Shown one piece after another: positions 15,991 to 24,241 of a stretch of 64,000 bases of DNA (positions within the stretch are counted from its first letter, which is position 1; each line of letters starts with the position of its first letter). The notes beneath the pieces were generated by a model that was given only the letters and a program-made list of their open reading frames with translations, did not search any database and was not told the origin of the DNA. The DNA is from Pelomonas saccharophila_A (lineage in GTDB: Bacteria; Pseudomonadota; Gammaproteobacteria; Burkholderiales; Burkholderiaceae_C). The stretch is taken from positions 248,001 through 312,000 of the forward strand of contig NZ_JAVDXU010000005.1 in the NCBI RefSeq assembly GCF_031458095.1, written 5' to 3'. The translations under genes were made by a program, and so were the position numbers.

Positions 15991-18471
15991 TCAGAAGCGG
16001 TAGGTGAATTCGTTGGTGTTGACCAGGGTGTGGACCAGGTCGACGAAGGCGGCGGCGCGGGCCTTGCTGGCGCCCTTGGTGGGGGCGCCGCTCGCGACAG
16101 CGACGGTGGCGGAGGGGGCGGCCCCGCCGCCGTCATCGGCCGAGTCGTCGCCGCCGTCGCCCTTCCTGCGCTTGGCGGCCTGCTGGTCCAGGTAGCTCAG
16201 GAAGGCGGTGCGCTCGTAGCGGTCGGGCTCGCGCTTGTAGGCGGCTTTGTAGAAGCCGTCGATTTGCTTGGCCAGCTTGGGATCCACGCCCCAGCCTTCG
16301 GGCAGATGCGGCTTCTTGACCTCGCCGGCCTGGGCCGTCTGCAGGGCCTCCTGGGCATTCAGGAAGGCGACGAGCTTTTCCTTTTCCTTGGCCGTGGGCT
16401 TGCGTGAGAACAGGATCTCGTAGACGCGGTCGATCTGTGCCGCCTCGCTGCCACCGGTCTCCTGGATGACGCGGCCGGCCAGGGCCTGGCTCCAACCCAG
16501 CACCAGGTCGCTGTTGACCAGGGCCAGGGCTTGCGGTGCCGTCGTCGTCACATCACGCTTGAAGTGGGGCGATTGCGGATTGGCCCAGTCGAAGGTCTCC
16601 AGCAGCGGATAGGGCGAGTTGCGCAGCACGAAGACATAAAGGCTGCGGCGGTTGTGGTCGCGCGGGTCCTCGGACGTCTGCCAGCGGTTGCGCTGGCCGC
16701 CGATGTCGAAGTTGGGCGGGATGGGCGGATAGACCGAGGGGCCGCCGCGCTTTTCTTCCAGCAAACCCGAAGCCGCCAGCAGGGAGTCGCGCAGTTGCTC
16801 GGCCTCCAGGCGCTGGCGCGGGAAGGCCCAGAGCAGCTTGTTGTCCGGGTCCTGCTTGATGTCACGCGCCTGGCTGGCCTGGCGGTAGGTGCTGGACAGC
16901 AGGATCTGCCGGTGCAGCGTCTTCACGCTCCAGCCCTGCTTGACGAAGTCGGCCGCCAGCTTGTCCAGCAGCTCGGGATGGGTGGGTTTGCTGCCGGTCT
17001 TGCCGAAGTCGGCGCTGGTCTCGACGATGCCGCGGCCGAAGAACTGGGCCCATTGGCGGTTGACGAAGACGCGGGCGGTCAGGCCGTTGTCGGGGCTGAC
17101 CAGCCAGTTGGCCAGGGCCGTGCGGCGACCCGAGGACGTCGTCGTGGGCTCGATCTTCAGCGTCGTGTTGTCGGTCAGCAGGGCGGGCAGGCCAGGCTGA
17201 ACTTCCTGCAGCGGCCGGTCGTAGATGCCCTTGAAGAGCACCTTGGTCGGCGGCGCGTCGTTGCCCAGCTCGACGATGGTGGACACATAGCCCGGGTCCT
17301 TGGGCTTGAAGTGGTCGAACTTCTTCAGCTGCGCCGTCAGCACCTCGTACTTGGCGTAGGCCTCCTTGTCCTTGGTCTTGAGCTGGTTCTCGGCGTTGCG
17401 GGTGCGGCCCGACAGGGTCCACAGGTTGCGGTGGTAGATCCAGCGGTCGTAGGCGTTGCGCTCCGACGCCGGCTTGTTGATGGACTCGCGCGTGGCCGGC
17501 ACGAAGCCCGACAGGCGGTCGGTCTCCAGCTTCTCGATGATGGGCTTGAGCAGGGCGTCGCGCTGCTCACGGATGTCCTTGGTCGCGTCTTCCCACTTGG
17601 CCAGCTGAGCGTCGTAGTCAGCCTTGGCCTTGCCCGTCAGCGGCGAGACATCGTCCTTCCAACTGGTGTTGGCGAAGAAGGCCTGGAACTCGTAGTACTC
17701 CTTCTGCGTGATCTTCTCGGTCTTGTGGTCGTGGCACTGGGCGCAGCCCAGCGTCGTGCCGAGGAAGACGGCCGAGACGGTGTCGGTCAGGTCGTTGGCC
17801 ACCTCCTGCTTCTTCAGGTTCAGGTCCCGCGCATTGATCTCGTCCGGCAGGTTGCGCAGGAAGCCGGTGGCAATCAGCGCCTCGGTGCGCTCGGGCCAGA
17901 GCTCGTCGCCGGCGATCTGCTCCTTGACGAAGCGGTCGAAGGGCTTGTCGGCATTGAAGGCGTTGACGACGTAGTCGCGGTAGCGCCAGATATTGGGCCG
18001 CGTGCCGTCGGTGTTGTAGCCGTCGCTGTCGGCGTAGCGGGAGAGGTCCAGCCAGCGCCGCGCCTGCCGCTCGCCGTAGCGCGGCGAGGCCAGCAGGCGC
18101 TCGACGAGTTTTTCATGCGCCTTGGGCGACTTGTCGTTGACGAAGGCGTTCACTTCCTCCGGCGTCGGCAGGATGCCCCAGGCATCCAGCGTGGCGCGGC
18201 GGATGTAGGCGTGGCGGTCGGCCTCGGGCGAAGGCGTAATGCCTTGCGCTTCGAGCTTGGCCAGCACGAAGGCGTCCAGCGGCTGGCGCACCCAGGCCTT
18301 GGCCTTGGTGGCCGGCGTGGCGACCTGGGTGTTCAGCGGCGTGTACGACCAGGGCCGCTCGCTGCCTTTGACGAAGCCGCCGGGTGGCGCGTAGTCCTCG
18401 GCGGGGCTGAGGGTGGTGACGCCGGCCAGCAGGGCGGCGAGGGCGAGAGGGGCGATCCGGAACTGGGGCAC
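15991..18471 (-). CDS. DUF1549/DUF1553 exported protein with one CxxCH heme motif
   Basis: An 826-residue exported protein with signal peptide MPQFRIAPLALAALLAGVTT. It contains DUF1549 (PLDAFVLAKLEAQGITPSPE near residue 64, RRATLDAWGILPTPEEVNAF near residue 91, RYGERQARRWLDLSRYADSDG) and DUF1553 (NRQWAQFFGRGIVETSADFG, then PRQRLEAEQLRDSLLAASG). A heme-c motif CAQCH is at Cys243, Cys246, His247. The N-terminal cytochrome domain (PSCyt1) found in many planctomycete homologues is absent. The start codon is GTG at 18471. Function unknown; together with the DUF1501 partner and the receptor upstream it suggests a periplasmic processing module. Confidence 0.9.
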   Translation of the reverse strand: MPQFRIAPLALAALLAGVTTLSPAEDYAPPGGFVKGSERPWSYTPLNTQVATPATKAKAWVRQPLDAFVLAKLEAQGITPSPEADRHAYIRRATLDAWGILPTPEEVNAFVNDKSPKAHEKLVERLLASPRYGERQARRWLDLSRYADSDGYNTDGTRPNIWRYRDYVVNAFNADKPFDRFVKEQIAGDELWPERTEALIATGFLRNLPDEINARDLNLKKQEVANDLTDTVSAVFLGTTLGCAQCHDHKTEKITQKEYYEFQAFFANTSWKDDVSPLTGKAKADYDAQLAKWEDATKDIREQRDALLKPIIEKLETDRLSGFVPATRESINKPASERNAYDRWIYHRNLWTLSGRTRNAENQLKTKDKEAYAKYEVLTAQLKKFDHFKPKDPGYVSTIVELGNDAPPTKVLFKGIYDRPLQEVQPGLPALLTDNTTLKIEPTTTSSGRRTALANWLVSPDNGLTARVFVNRQWAQFFGRGIVETSADFGKTGSKPTHPELLDKLAADFVKQGWSVKTLHRQILLSSTYRQASQARDIKQDPDNKLLWAFPRQRLEAEQLRDSLLAASGLLEEKRGGPSVYPPIPPNFDIGGQRNRWQTSEDPRDHNRRSLYVFVLRNSPYPLLETFDWANPQSPHFKRDVTTTAPQALALVNSDLVLGWSQALAGRVIQETGGSEAAQIDRVYEILFSRKPTAKEKEKLVAFLNAQEALQTAQAGEVKKPHLPEGWGVDPKLAKQIDGFYKAAYKREPDRYERTAFLSYLDQQAAKRRKGDGGDDSADDGGGAAPSATVAVASGAPTKGASKARAAAFVDLVHTLVNTNEFTYRF

Positions 18472-18570
18472 GTAGGTCTCCCGGGAGATGAGCTAAGAGG
18501 GTCAGCGCAATAAACGCGCCAGCAAAAATGGCGCGAATGCGGTGGAAAGCAGGGCGGTTTTGCGGGGGCA

Positions 18571-18608
18571 CCAACAGCGCTGTTGAAGCGCTGTTGGCGG
18601 ATCAACAG
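18571..18608. repeat. Dyads downstream of the TonB receptor gene
   Basis: CAACAGCGCTGTTG (18572-18585) is a perfect palindrome. It overlaps CCAACAGCG/CGCTGTTGG (18571-18597) and is followed by CTGTTG-GCGGAT-CAACAG (18591-18608). The last dyad ends four bases before the receptor stop codon and has a near-copy upstream of the same gene at 21470. It could be a terminator stem or a protein-binding site. Confidence 0.5.
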
Positions 18609-18611
18609 TGC

Positions 18612-21311
18612 TTACAACCTGGCCATGAACTGGATGCCCACACTGCGCGGGATGGCCGGCGCGTAGCTGGTGCTGCTGATGGAGCGCACCGTGTCGTCGT
18701 TGAAGAGGTTCTTGACGATCAGGCTGACGTTGAAGCTCTTGTTGCGCGTGCCGAAGCCGATGCCGGCGTCCACCGTCGTGCTCTTGGGCACCACCGAGTA
18801 GGCCGACAGGCCGACGTCCGAGTAGTAGGACGAAGAGAAGGCCACGTTGCCCGTGTAGTTGATCTCCTTGTCGCCCCAGACCGGCTGGCGGTAGTCCACG
18901 CCGATGTTGCCGGTGTACTTGGCCGAGCCGGCCAGCGGCTTGCCGCTGAAGTCGGCATAGGGGGCGGCGCCGGGGAAGTTGTCCTCGGTGCGCTGGGCGG
19001 CATTGGGGAAGGACTTGTACTTGCCGTCGTTGTAGGCGGCCGAGAAGCGCACCGTCAGGTCACGGATGCCGCCGTAGACGCCGTCGATCTCCAGCCCCTT
19101 GACCTCGACCTTGGGCACGTTGCCGGTGGTGCTGGTGTAGTAGAAGGTGCCGTCGTTGTTCAGCGCCGTGGTGTAGCTGTCGACGACGCGCACGCTCTGC
19201 TGGTAGTCCTTGATGCGGGTCAGGAAGACGTCGGCATTCAGGATCAGCGTCTTGTTGAAGAGCGCCGACTTGAAGCCTGCCTCCAGGCTGTCGGTCTTCT
19301 CGGCCTTGACGGGCGAGGAGATGCCGTTGACGAACTGGGCGATGCCGGCCTTCTCGCCGTGCTGCAGCGACAGATAGCCCGTCAGGTCGCGGTTGAACTT
19401 GTAGCTCGGGCTCAGCACCCAGGCCGGCTGCGTGGCCTTGAAGGGCTCGGCCTCGGTGGTCGGGAAGAGCACGCCGACATTGGTCTTGCGGATGGCCTGG
19501 GCGTCGGCGAGCTGGCGCTTCTGGGCGGCACTGAGCGCGTCCCAGGTCGCGACGCCGAAATATTTGGCGGCGGCCTTGTTGGCGGCGGCCAGGGCGCTGG
19601 CGGAGCGGGCGGGATCGGCGGTGGACGTCGTCAGTGCAACGGTGGGTGCCGCAGCGGTGCCGGCGGCCACCTGCACCGCGCCGGCCGTACCCGCGGGCAC
19701 GACGATGCCGTCCTTCACCCACTTGGCCGCGCCGGTGTTGAGGTAGCTGTCGAAGCCGCCCAGCAGCACGCCGTTGACGATGGAGGGATTCAGCTCGGGC
19801 GCGCTGCCATCGCTGGTGATGCGGCTGGTGCCGGCGTTCTTGCGCTCCTCGCGCGTCAGGCGGGCGCCGGTGGTCAGCGTCAGCGCCTCGCTGAAATGCC
19901 AATTGGCCTGGGCGAAGATGGCTGCGCTCTGGTTGCGGATGTCCTGTACGCCGGTCGGGCTGTTGTAGGAGGCCTTCACATTGGCCAGGCTGTTGCGCAG
20001 CAGGTCGCGGCCGGCGCCGTCGGCGTCCAGGCGGTTGTACTGGGCGGCGCTGGCGAACCAGGCGCCGGCGTCATTGCCCCACCAGCGGCGGTAGTCGGCC
20101 GTGTTGTTGACCTTGATGAAGTAGAGACCGGCCTGGTAGTCGACAAAGCCGCCGGGTGCGGACGTCAGGCGCAGCTCCTGCGTGGCCTGGCGGTAGTCGT
20201 TCCAGAAACCGCCGGCATTGCGATAGACGTCAAACGGCGTCGCGTCATCGTTCACGGCGTCGAAGTGGTAGCTCTTGAAGGCCGTGATGGAGGTCAGCGT
20301 GTGGCTGCCCAGCTGCCAGTTCAGGTCGGCCGTGGCGCCGGAGCTGCCGGTGACGAGGCCGCGCACCGAGTCGGTGGTCAGCAGGTTCTGGTAGTCGGCC
20401 AGCGAATAGCCGGTGTTGTCCTTGAACCAGCGCCGGCCCAGGCGTTGCTCGTTGGTGACGGTCGTGATGGGCGCGCCGTTGGAATAGGTCGTCGGCGGGT
20501 TGATGACGGGGAAGCTGCGGCCGTTGGTGGTCTCGCCGGCGCGCGGCTGCAGGTCGAAGGCGAAGCGGGCCTTGAAGTCGGGCGAGGGCGTGACGAGGAA
20601 CTGCACGCGGCCCGAGATGCGGTCGGTGTTGGTGTAGCTGACGTCGCGGTTGTAGGCGTTCTTGATGTCGCCGGCACCGCGGTTGGCCGAGAAGGTGCCG
20701 CGCCAGGCGATCAGGCCGTCGACGATGGGGCCACCGATGGCCGCGGTGGCGAACAGGCCGTCGCGCTGGCGAAATCCCAGCGTGAAGTCGGCCGTCGGCG
20801 TGAAGCTGGGGCGCTTGGTGGTGAAGATGATGTTGCCGACGCTGGCGTTCTTGCCCAGCAGCGTGCCCTGCGGGCCGCGCGTGACCTCGATGGTGTCGAT
20901 GTCGACGAAGTCGAAGCTGGACGTCAGCGCGTTGTAGGCGTAGGAAACGCCGTCCACGATGATGCCCACGCTCGGGTCCTGAGCCTCGGTCTGGCCGATC
21001 TTGCCGATGCCGCGGATGGAGATGGAGCTGGTGCGTTGGTTGCCGAGATTCCAGCTGACGTTGGCGGCGCGCTTGGTGATGTCGTCGATGCCCACAGCGC
21101 CCAGTCGGTCCAGTTCGGCGCCCTGGATGACGGAGATGGACAGCGGCACGTCCTGCAGCTTCTCGATGCGGTTGCGGCTGCGCACGGTCACGGCGCCGAG
21201 GGCTTGCTGCGCGGGTTCTTCGGCAGGGGCAGCTTCCTGGGCGAGGGCACTGCCGGCGGCGAGGGCGGCGATGAGGGCGGTGAGAGGGCGGAGGCGATGT
21301 TTTGTGGTCAT
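18612..21311 (-). CDS. TonB-dependent outer-membrane receptor
   Basis: An 899-residue receptor. The signal peptide (MTTKHRLRPLTALIAALAAG) precedes a TonB-box-like LGAVTVRSRNR near residue 39, then the plug: QDVPLSISVIQGAELDRLGA, ISIRGIGKIGQTEAQDPSVG and IEVTRGPQGTLLGKNASVGN. The long beta-barrel ends in an aromatic-poor but typical terminal strand (IPRSVGIQFMARL). The ligand is unknown. The start at 21311 was chosen for its signal peptide; a 19-residue upstream extension is unlikely. It is divergent from the rhodanese/cytochrome b561 pair and heads the leftward DUF1549-DUF1501-cytochrome series, implying transport of whatever that module handles. Confidence 0.92.
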   Translation of the reverse strand: MTTKHRLRPLTALIAALAAGSALAQEAAPAEEPAQQALGAVTVRSRNRIEKLQDVPLSISVIQGAELDRLGAVGIDDITKRAANVSWNLGNQRTSSISIRGIGKIGQTEAQDPSVGIIVDGVSYAYNALTSSFDFVDIDTIEVTRGPQGTLLGKNASVGNIIFTTKRPSFTPTADFTLGFRQRDGLFATAAIGGPIVDGLIAWRGTFSANRGAGDIKNAYNRDVSYTNTDRISGRVQFLVTPSPDFKARFAFDLQPRAGETTNGRSFPVINPPTTYSNGAPITTVTNEQRLGRRWFKDNTGYSLADYQNLLTTDSVRGLVTGSSGATADLNWQLGSHTLTSITAFKSYHFDAVNDDATPFDVYRNAGGFWNDYRQATQELRLTSAPGGFVDYQAGLYFIKVNNTADYRRWWGNDAGAWFASAAQYNRLDADGAGRDLLRNSLANVKASYNSPTGVQDIRNQSAAIFAQANWHFSEALTLTTGARLTREERKNAGTSRITSDGSAPELNPSIVNGVLLGGFDSYLNTGAAKWVKDGIVVPAGTAGAVQVAAGTAAAPTVALTTSTADPARSASALAAANKAAAKYFGVATWDALSAAQKRQLADAQAIRKTNVGVLFPTTEAEPFKATQPAWVLSPSYKFNRDLTGYLSLQHGEKAGIAQFVNGISSPVKAEKTDSLEAGFKSALFNKTLILNADVFLTRIKDYQQSVRVVDSYTTALNNDGTFYYTSTTGNVPKVEVKGLEIDGVYGGIRDLTVRFSAAYNDGKYKSFPNAAQRTEDNFPGAAPYADFSGKPLAGSAKYTGNIGVDYRQPVWGDKEINYTGNVAFSSSYYSDVGLSAYSVVPKSTTVDAGIGFGTRNKSFNVSLIVKNLFNDDTVRSISSTSYAPAIPRSVGIQFMARL

Positions 21312-21462
21312 GGAATGAGGTGATCGACAGAGGTGAGCCGATCGCTTCATTGCAGGGAGCGTGCCCAATGCGCCGGGCTTCTAAGCAACTTCGCTTCGCG
21401 TTGGCAACGGGGGTTTGGGCCCGTTTTGGCGGCCTTGAGGCCCGCTCTCGGCAGTCCGCCGG

Positions 21463-21502
21463 GCGCCTGCTGTTGCTGGATCAACAGCGCTACAGCAGGC
21501 GC
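21463..21502. promoter_or_regulatory. Nested dyad in the divergent receptor/rhodanese control region
   Basis: GCGCCTGCTGT (21463-21473) and ACAGCAGGCGC (21492-21502) form a perfect 11-bp inverted repeat. Inside it lies CTGTTG-CTGGAT-CAACAG (21470-21487), nearly the same as the dyad after the receptor gene. The 298-bp interval 21312-21609 must hold both divergent promoters; no clear -35/-10 pair was assigned. An operator is the simplest reading. Confidence 0.5.
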
Positions 21503-21609
21503 TGCGCGTGAAGGCGCAGTTCTGACGTCGGCGACCGGCTTTTCACGGGGCCTGGGCTGGCACGGAAGCTGCGCTGTCCCCGAGGTCTGCAACTCCTCTG
21601 GACCTCAAC

Positions 21610-22092
21610 ATGAAAACACTGCACGCCCTGGCCTTTGCCCTCTTGTTTGGCCTCAGCGCCGTTGCCCAGGCCCAGACGGCCGCATCCGCACCGGCAGCCG
21701 AATGGAAATACAAGACCCAGCGCCTGAAGGCCGCCGAGGTCGACGCCTTGCTGGCCCAACCCGACAAGCTGTTGGTGCTGGACCTGCGCCGCCCCGACGA
21801 GCTCATCAAGTACGGCAGCTTCCCGGTCTTCCTCAACATCCAGAACAAGGACCTCGAAAAGCACCTGGCCTATCTGCCCAAGGACCGCGCCATCCTGACC
21901 GTGTCCAACCACGCGGTGCGCGCCGGGCGCGCGGGTGACATCCTGGCCGAGAAGGGCTATCGCGTCGCGGGTGCCACCGGCAGCGAGGACTACGAGAACG
22001 AGGGCGGCAAGGCCGTTGCCCATATCCAGGCACCGGCGCCGCGGGCCCAGGCCGAGGGAAGTGCCAATGTCGCAGCAGCCCGCCAGCCCTGA
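21610..22092 (+). CDS. Exported rhodanese-fold protein lacking the catalytic cysteine
   Basis: A 160-residue protein with signal peptide MKTLHALAFALLFGLSAVAQ. The rhodanese fold is visible as KLLVLDLRRPDELIKYGSFP near residue 53 and DRAILTVSNHAVRAGRAGDI near residue 92. The active-site loop, normally CxxGxR[S/A], reads S99-NHA-VRA: cysteine is replaced by serine and glycine by alanine, so sulfurtransferase activity is unlikely. A binding or sensory role is possible. Its 3' end overlaps the cytochrome b561 gene by 26 bp, indicating coupled expression. Confidence 0.82.
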   Translation: MKTLHALAFALLFGLSAVAQAQTAASAPAAEWKYKTQRLKAAEVDALLAQPDKLLVLDLRRPDELIKYGSFPVFLNIQNKDLEKHLAYLPKDRAILTVSNHAVRAGRAGDILAEKGYRVAGATGSEDYENEGGKAVAHIQAPAPRAQAEGSANVAAARQP

Positions 22093-22741
22093 GCCCCACG
22101 CGGATGTCCCCGTCTGGGACCTGCCGCTGCGCGTCTTCCATTGGGCCCTGGTGGCCCTGGTGTCGGCTGCCATAGCGACCGGTCTCGCCGGCGGCGCCTG
22201 GATGAGCTGGCATGCGCGCGCCGGCCAGGGCATCGCGGCCCTGCTGGTGTTCCGCCTCGGCTGGGGCCTGTGGGGCACGCGCTACGCGCGCTTCGCGCAG
22301 TTCTGGCCCTCGCCCCGCCGCGTGTGGGCCTATCTGCGTGGGCGCTGGCAGGGCCTCGGTCACAACCCGTTGGGGGCGCTGTCCGTCTTCGCAGTGCTGA
22401 CCCTACTGCTCACCCAGGTGGCGACCGGCCTGTTTGGCAATGACGAGATCGGCTTTGCCGGGCCCTGGTCGGGCTGGGTCGACGAGGAGCTGAGCCTGAA
22501 GCTGACCGGCTGGCACAAGCTCGCGGCGAAGCTGCTCTATGTCTGGCTGGGCCTGCATCTGGCGGCCATCGCCATCTATGTGGCGATCCGCCGCCAGCCC
22601 TTGTTGCGCGCCATGTGGCGGGGCCGCCGGCCCGGTGCGGCAGCAGCTGCGGCGGAGCGGCCGCGCCTGGCCTGGGTGCTGCTGAGCCTGGCTCTGGCGG
22701 CGGCGGCCTGGAGCCTGCTGCGCGTTTCGGGCCTGGGCTAA
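22067..22741 (+). CDS. Cytochrome b561-type membrane protein
   Basis: A 224-residue inner-membrane cytochrome b with about five hydrophobic segments. Candidate heme ligands are histidines in VFHWALV near residue 23, MSWHARAGQG near residue 46, LTGWHKLAAK and the later GLHLAAIAIY; the opening VWDLPLRVFHW is typical of the family. It probably passes electrons from quinol to periplasmic cytochromes. The start at 22067 is supported by AGGGAAG six bases upstream and lies inside the rhodanese gene. Its stop overlaps that of the convergent carbamoyltransferase-like gene. No cytochrome c gene is adjacent downstream; the cytochromes of the divergent block are possible partners. Confidence 0.85.
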   Translation: MSQQPASPEPHADVPVWDLPLRVFHWALVALVSAAIATGLAGGAWMSWHARAGQGIAALLVFRLGWGLWGTRYARFAQFWPSPRRVWAYLRGRWQGLGHNPLGALSVFAVLTLLLTQVATGLFGNDEIGFAGPWSGWVDEELSLKLTGWHKLAAKLLYVWLGLHLAAIAIYVAIRRQPLLRAMWRGRRPGAAAAAAERPRLAWVLLSLALAAAAWSLLRVSGLG

Positions 22742-23268
22742 GCCAGGGTGCAGCTCAGCACCGCCTGCAACAGGTGGTGGTGGTTGCGGGCCACAGCCTC
22801 GGCCGGCAGCGGGTCGATCGGAGCAGGCGGCAGCGTCAGTTCGCCGCGCAGCTCCTGCAGCGTCATGCGCGCCGCCAGCGTCTGCAGCGGGTGGTCGGGC
22901 GAGGCAATGCCGTTGAAGACCGGCACGCCGGCGTCGCGGCCGAGCTGGCGCAAATCGGCTTCGTCCAGCCCTTGGCATTCGATGGCGTCATACAGCTGGC
23001 CGAGCAGGCGCGCCCGGTCGCGCAGCTGACGCGGGCCGGGCTCGGTGGCCCGTACGCGGGCGACCTGGGCGCCCAGACCGGTGGCGGCACGCAGGAAGGC
23101 TTGCGCAGCGGGGCTGTCGTGATCATCGCTGAGCAGGGCCAGGATCCTGCCGCGCAGCGGCGTGGCCTGGATCGGGCTGCGCTGGAATTGCCGCGCGCAG
23201 TCGACCAGGCCCTGGATATCGTTCCCGGGCAGTGCTTCCAGCGACAAGAGTGCTTGAGGATGCAGCAT
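22738..23268 (-). CDS. Truncated aspartate/ornithine carbamoyltransferase-like protein
   Basis: A 176-residue protein resembling only the carbamoyl-phosphate-binding half of ATCase/OTCase: LLSLEALPGNDIQGLVDCAR near residue 7, GRILALLSDDHDSPAAQAFL, ATGLGAQVARVR, then YDAIECQGLDEADL and VPVFNGIASPDHPLQTLAAR. The HPxQ motif survives as HPLQ, but the SxRTR phosphate-binding motif is replaced by DSPAAQ and the second substrate domain is missing. It is therefore unlikely to be a working transcarbamylase. It is divergent from an FNR/FixK-like regulator gene, with a candidate binding site between them, which suggests oxygen- or redox-linked expression. Confidence 0.7.
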   Translation of the reverse strand: MLHPQALLSLEALPGNDIQGLVDCARQFQRSPIQATPLRGRILALLSDDHDSPAAQAFLRAATGLGAQVARVRATEPGPRQLRDRARLLGQLYDAIECQGLDEADLRQLGRDAGVPVFNGIASPDHPLQTLAARMTLQELRGELTLPPAPIDPLPAEAVARNHHHLLQAVLSCTLA

Positions 23269-23306
23269 GGTCCCGCCAAGGCTAGGCGCCAAGGCGCCGC
23301 CCAGGC

Positions 23307-23320
23307 CTGACACAAATCAA
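23307..23320. promoter_or_regulatory. Candidate FNR/FixK-type binding site
   Basis: CTGAC-ACAA-ATCAA matches the FNR/ANR consensus TTGAT-N4-ATCAA, with a perfect right half and three of five left-half bases matching. It is 39 bp upstream of the carbamoyltransferase-like gene and about 124 bp upstream of the divergent FNR/FixK-like regulator, whose recognition helix is of the type that reads this sequence. Autoregulation or activation of the leftward gene is possible. Confidence 0.45.
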
Positions 23321-23443
23321 GCAGACGCCGCCGTTCACCGCCGGTTTACCGAGCATTACCGAACGAGGCCCACCATTGCTCGCGGGTTGTCGGCCGGTTT
23401 CTACGCTGCTGTCCATCGCCACAAGCCGCCCAGGAGCCCCGAG

Positions 23444-24190
23444 ATGCTGACCGCCACGATGCCCACCGCCGCCGCCCACCCTGCCTTGCGTGCCCCGGCC
23501 GCCGCACCCCAGCGCATCGCCGACACCCTGCAGGGCCTGCAGGACCATGTCGAGATCAGTCGCCGCATCCTGCACGCCGGTGACAGCCTGTACCGCACGG
23601 GTGACAACTTCGGCTGCCTGCATGTCGTCCACTCCGGCTTCTTCAAGACCCTCAACCTCGCCGCGGACGGCCGCGAGCAGGTCGTCGGCCTGCACTTCAA
23701 GGGCGACTGGCTGGGCTTTGACGGCATCGCCACCGGCCGCTACGGCTGCGACGCCGTCGCCCTGGACACCGGCGAGGTCTGGAGCGTGCGCTACGACGCA
23801 CTGCTGGCGGCCTGCGCCCGCCATGCGCCGCTGCTGGGCCTGCTGCACGCGGCCATGAGCCGCGAGATCAGCCGCGACCGCGACTCGCTGCTGTCCCTGT
23901 GCACGCTGTCGGCCGATGCCCGCGTGGCCGATTTCCTGCGCTACTGGGCCGAAGCCATGGCCCAGTGCGGCCTGCGCAACGACCAGATCACGCTGCGCAT
24001 GACGCGGGCCGAGATCGGCAACTACCTGGGCATGACGGTGGAGACGGTCAGCCGCGCCCTGACCAAGCTGGCCCGCGGGCAGTTGATCGCCTTCACCGAG
24101 CGCGGTCGCCGCGACATCTGCATCCCTGATGTGTCGGCCCTCGCCGCCTACGTGCAGCGCAGCTTGGCACCGAGCCCGGTGCTCCAGTAG
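23444..24190 (+). CDS. FNR/FixK-like Crp-family regulator without the iron-sulfur cysteines
   Basis: A 248-residue Crp/Fnr regulator. The beta-roll includes GDNFGCLHVVHSGFFKTLNL near residue 52 and GDWLGFDGIATGRYGCDAVA. The DNA-reading helix TRAEIGNYLGMTVETVSRAL near residue 187 has the E-x-x-S-R signature that recognises TTGAT-N4-ATCAA. The N-terminal cysteine cluster that makes FNR oxygen-sensing is absent, as in FixK, so another signal or a partner is needed. Start 23444 is supported by AGGAG seven bases upstream. It may control the neighbouring cytochrome genes, but only one candidate site was seen nearby. Confidence 0.87.
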   Translation: MLTATMPTAAAHPALRAPAAAPQRIADTLQGLQDHVEISRRILHAGDSLYRTGDNFGCLHVVHSGFFKTLNLAADGREQVVGLHFKGDWLGFDGIATGRYGCDAVALDTGEVWSVRYDALLAACARHAPLLGLLHAAMSREISRDRDSLLSLCTLSADARVADFLRYWAEAMAQCGLRNDQITLRMTRAEIGNYLGMTVETVSRALTKLARGQLIAFTERGRRDICIPDVSALAAYVQRSLAPSPVLQ

Positions 24191-24241
24191 GCGGCCCTCG
24201 CGGGGGCGACGGCCTTCGTCAGCGCCTTGCGTCAGGCGCGC

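Noticed and set aside
16531..18513. A 660-codon open frame on the plus strand opposite the DUF1549/DUF1553 gene
   Set aside because: Its product is Gly/Val/Arg/Leu-rich without recognisable motifs, while the opposite strand encodes clear conserved domains and a heme motif. It is a mirror frame of high-GC coding DNA.
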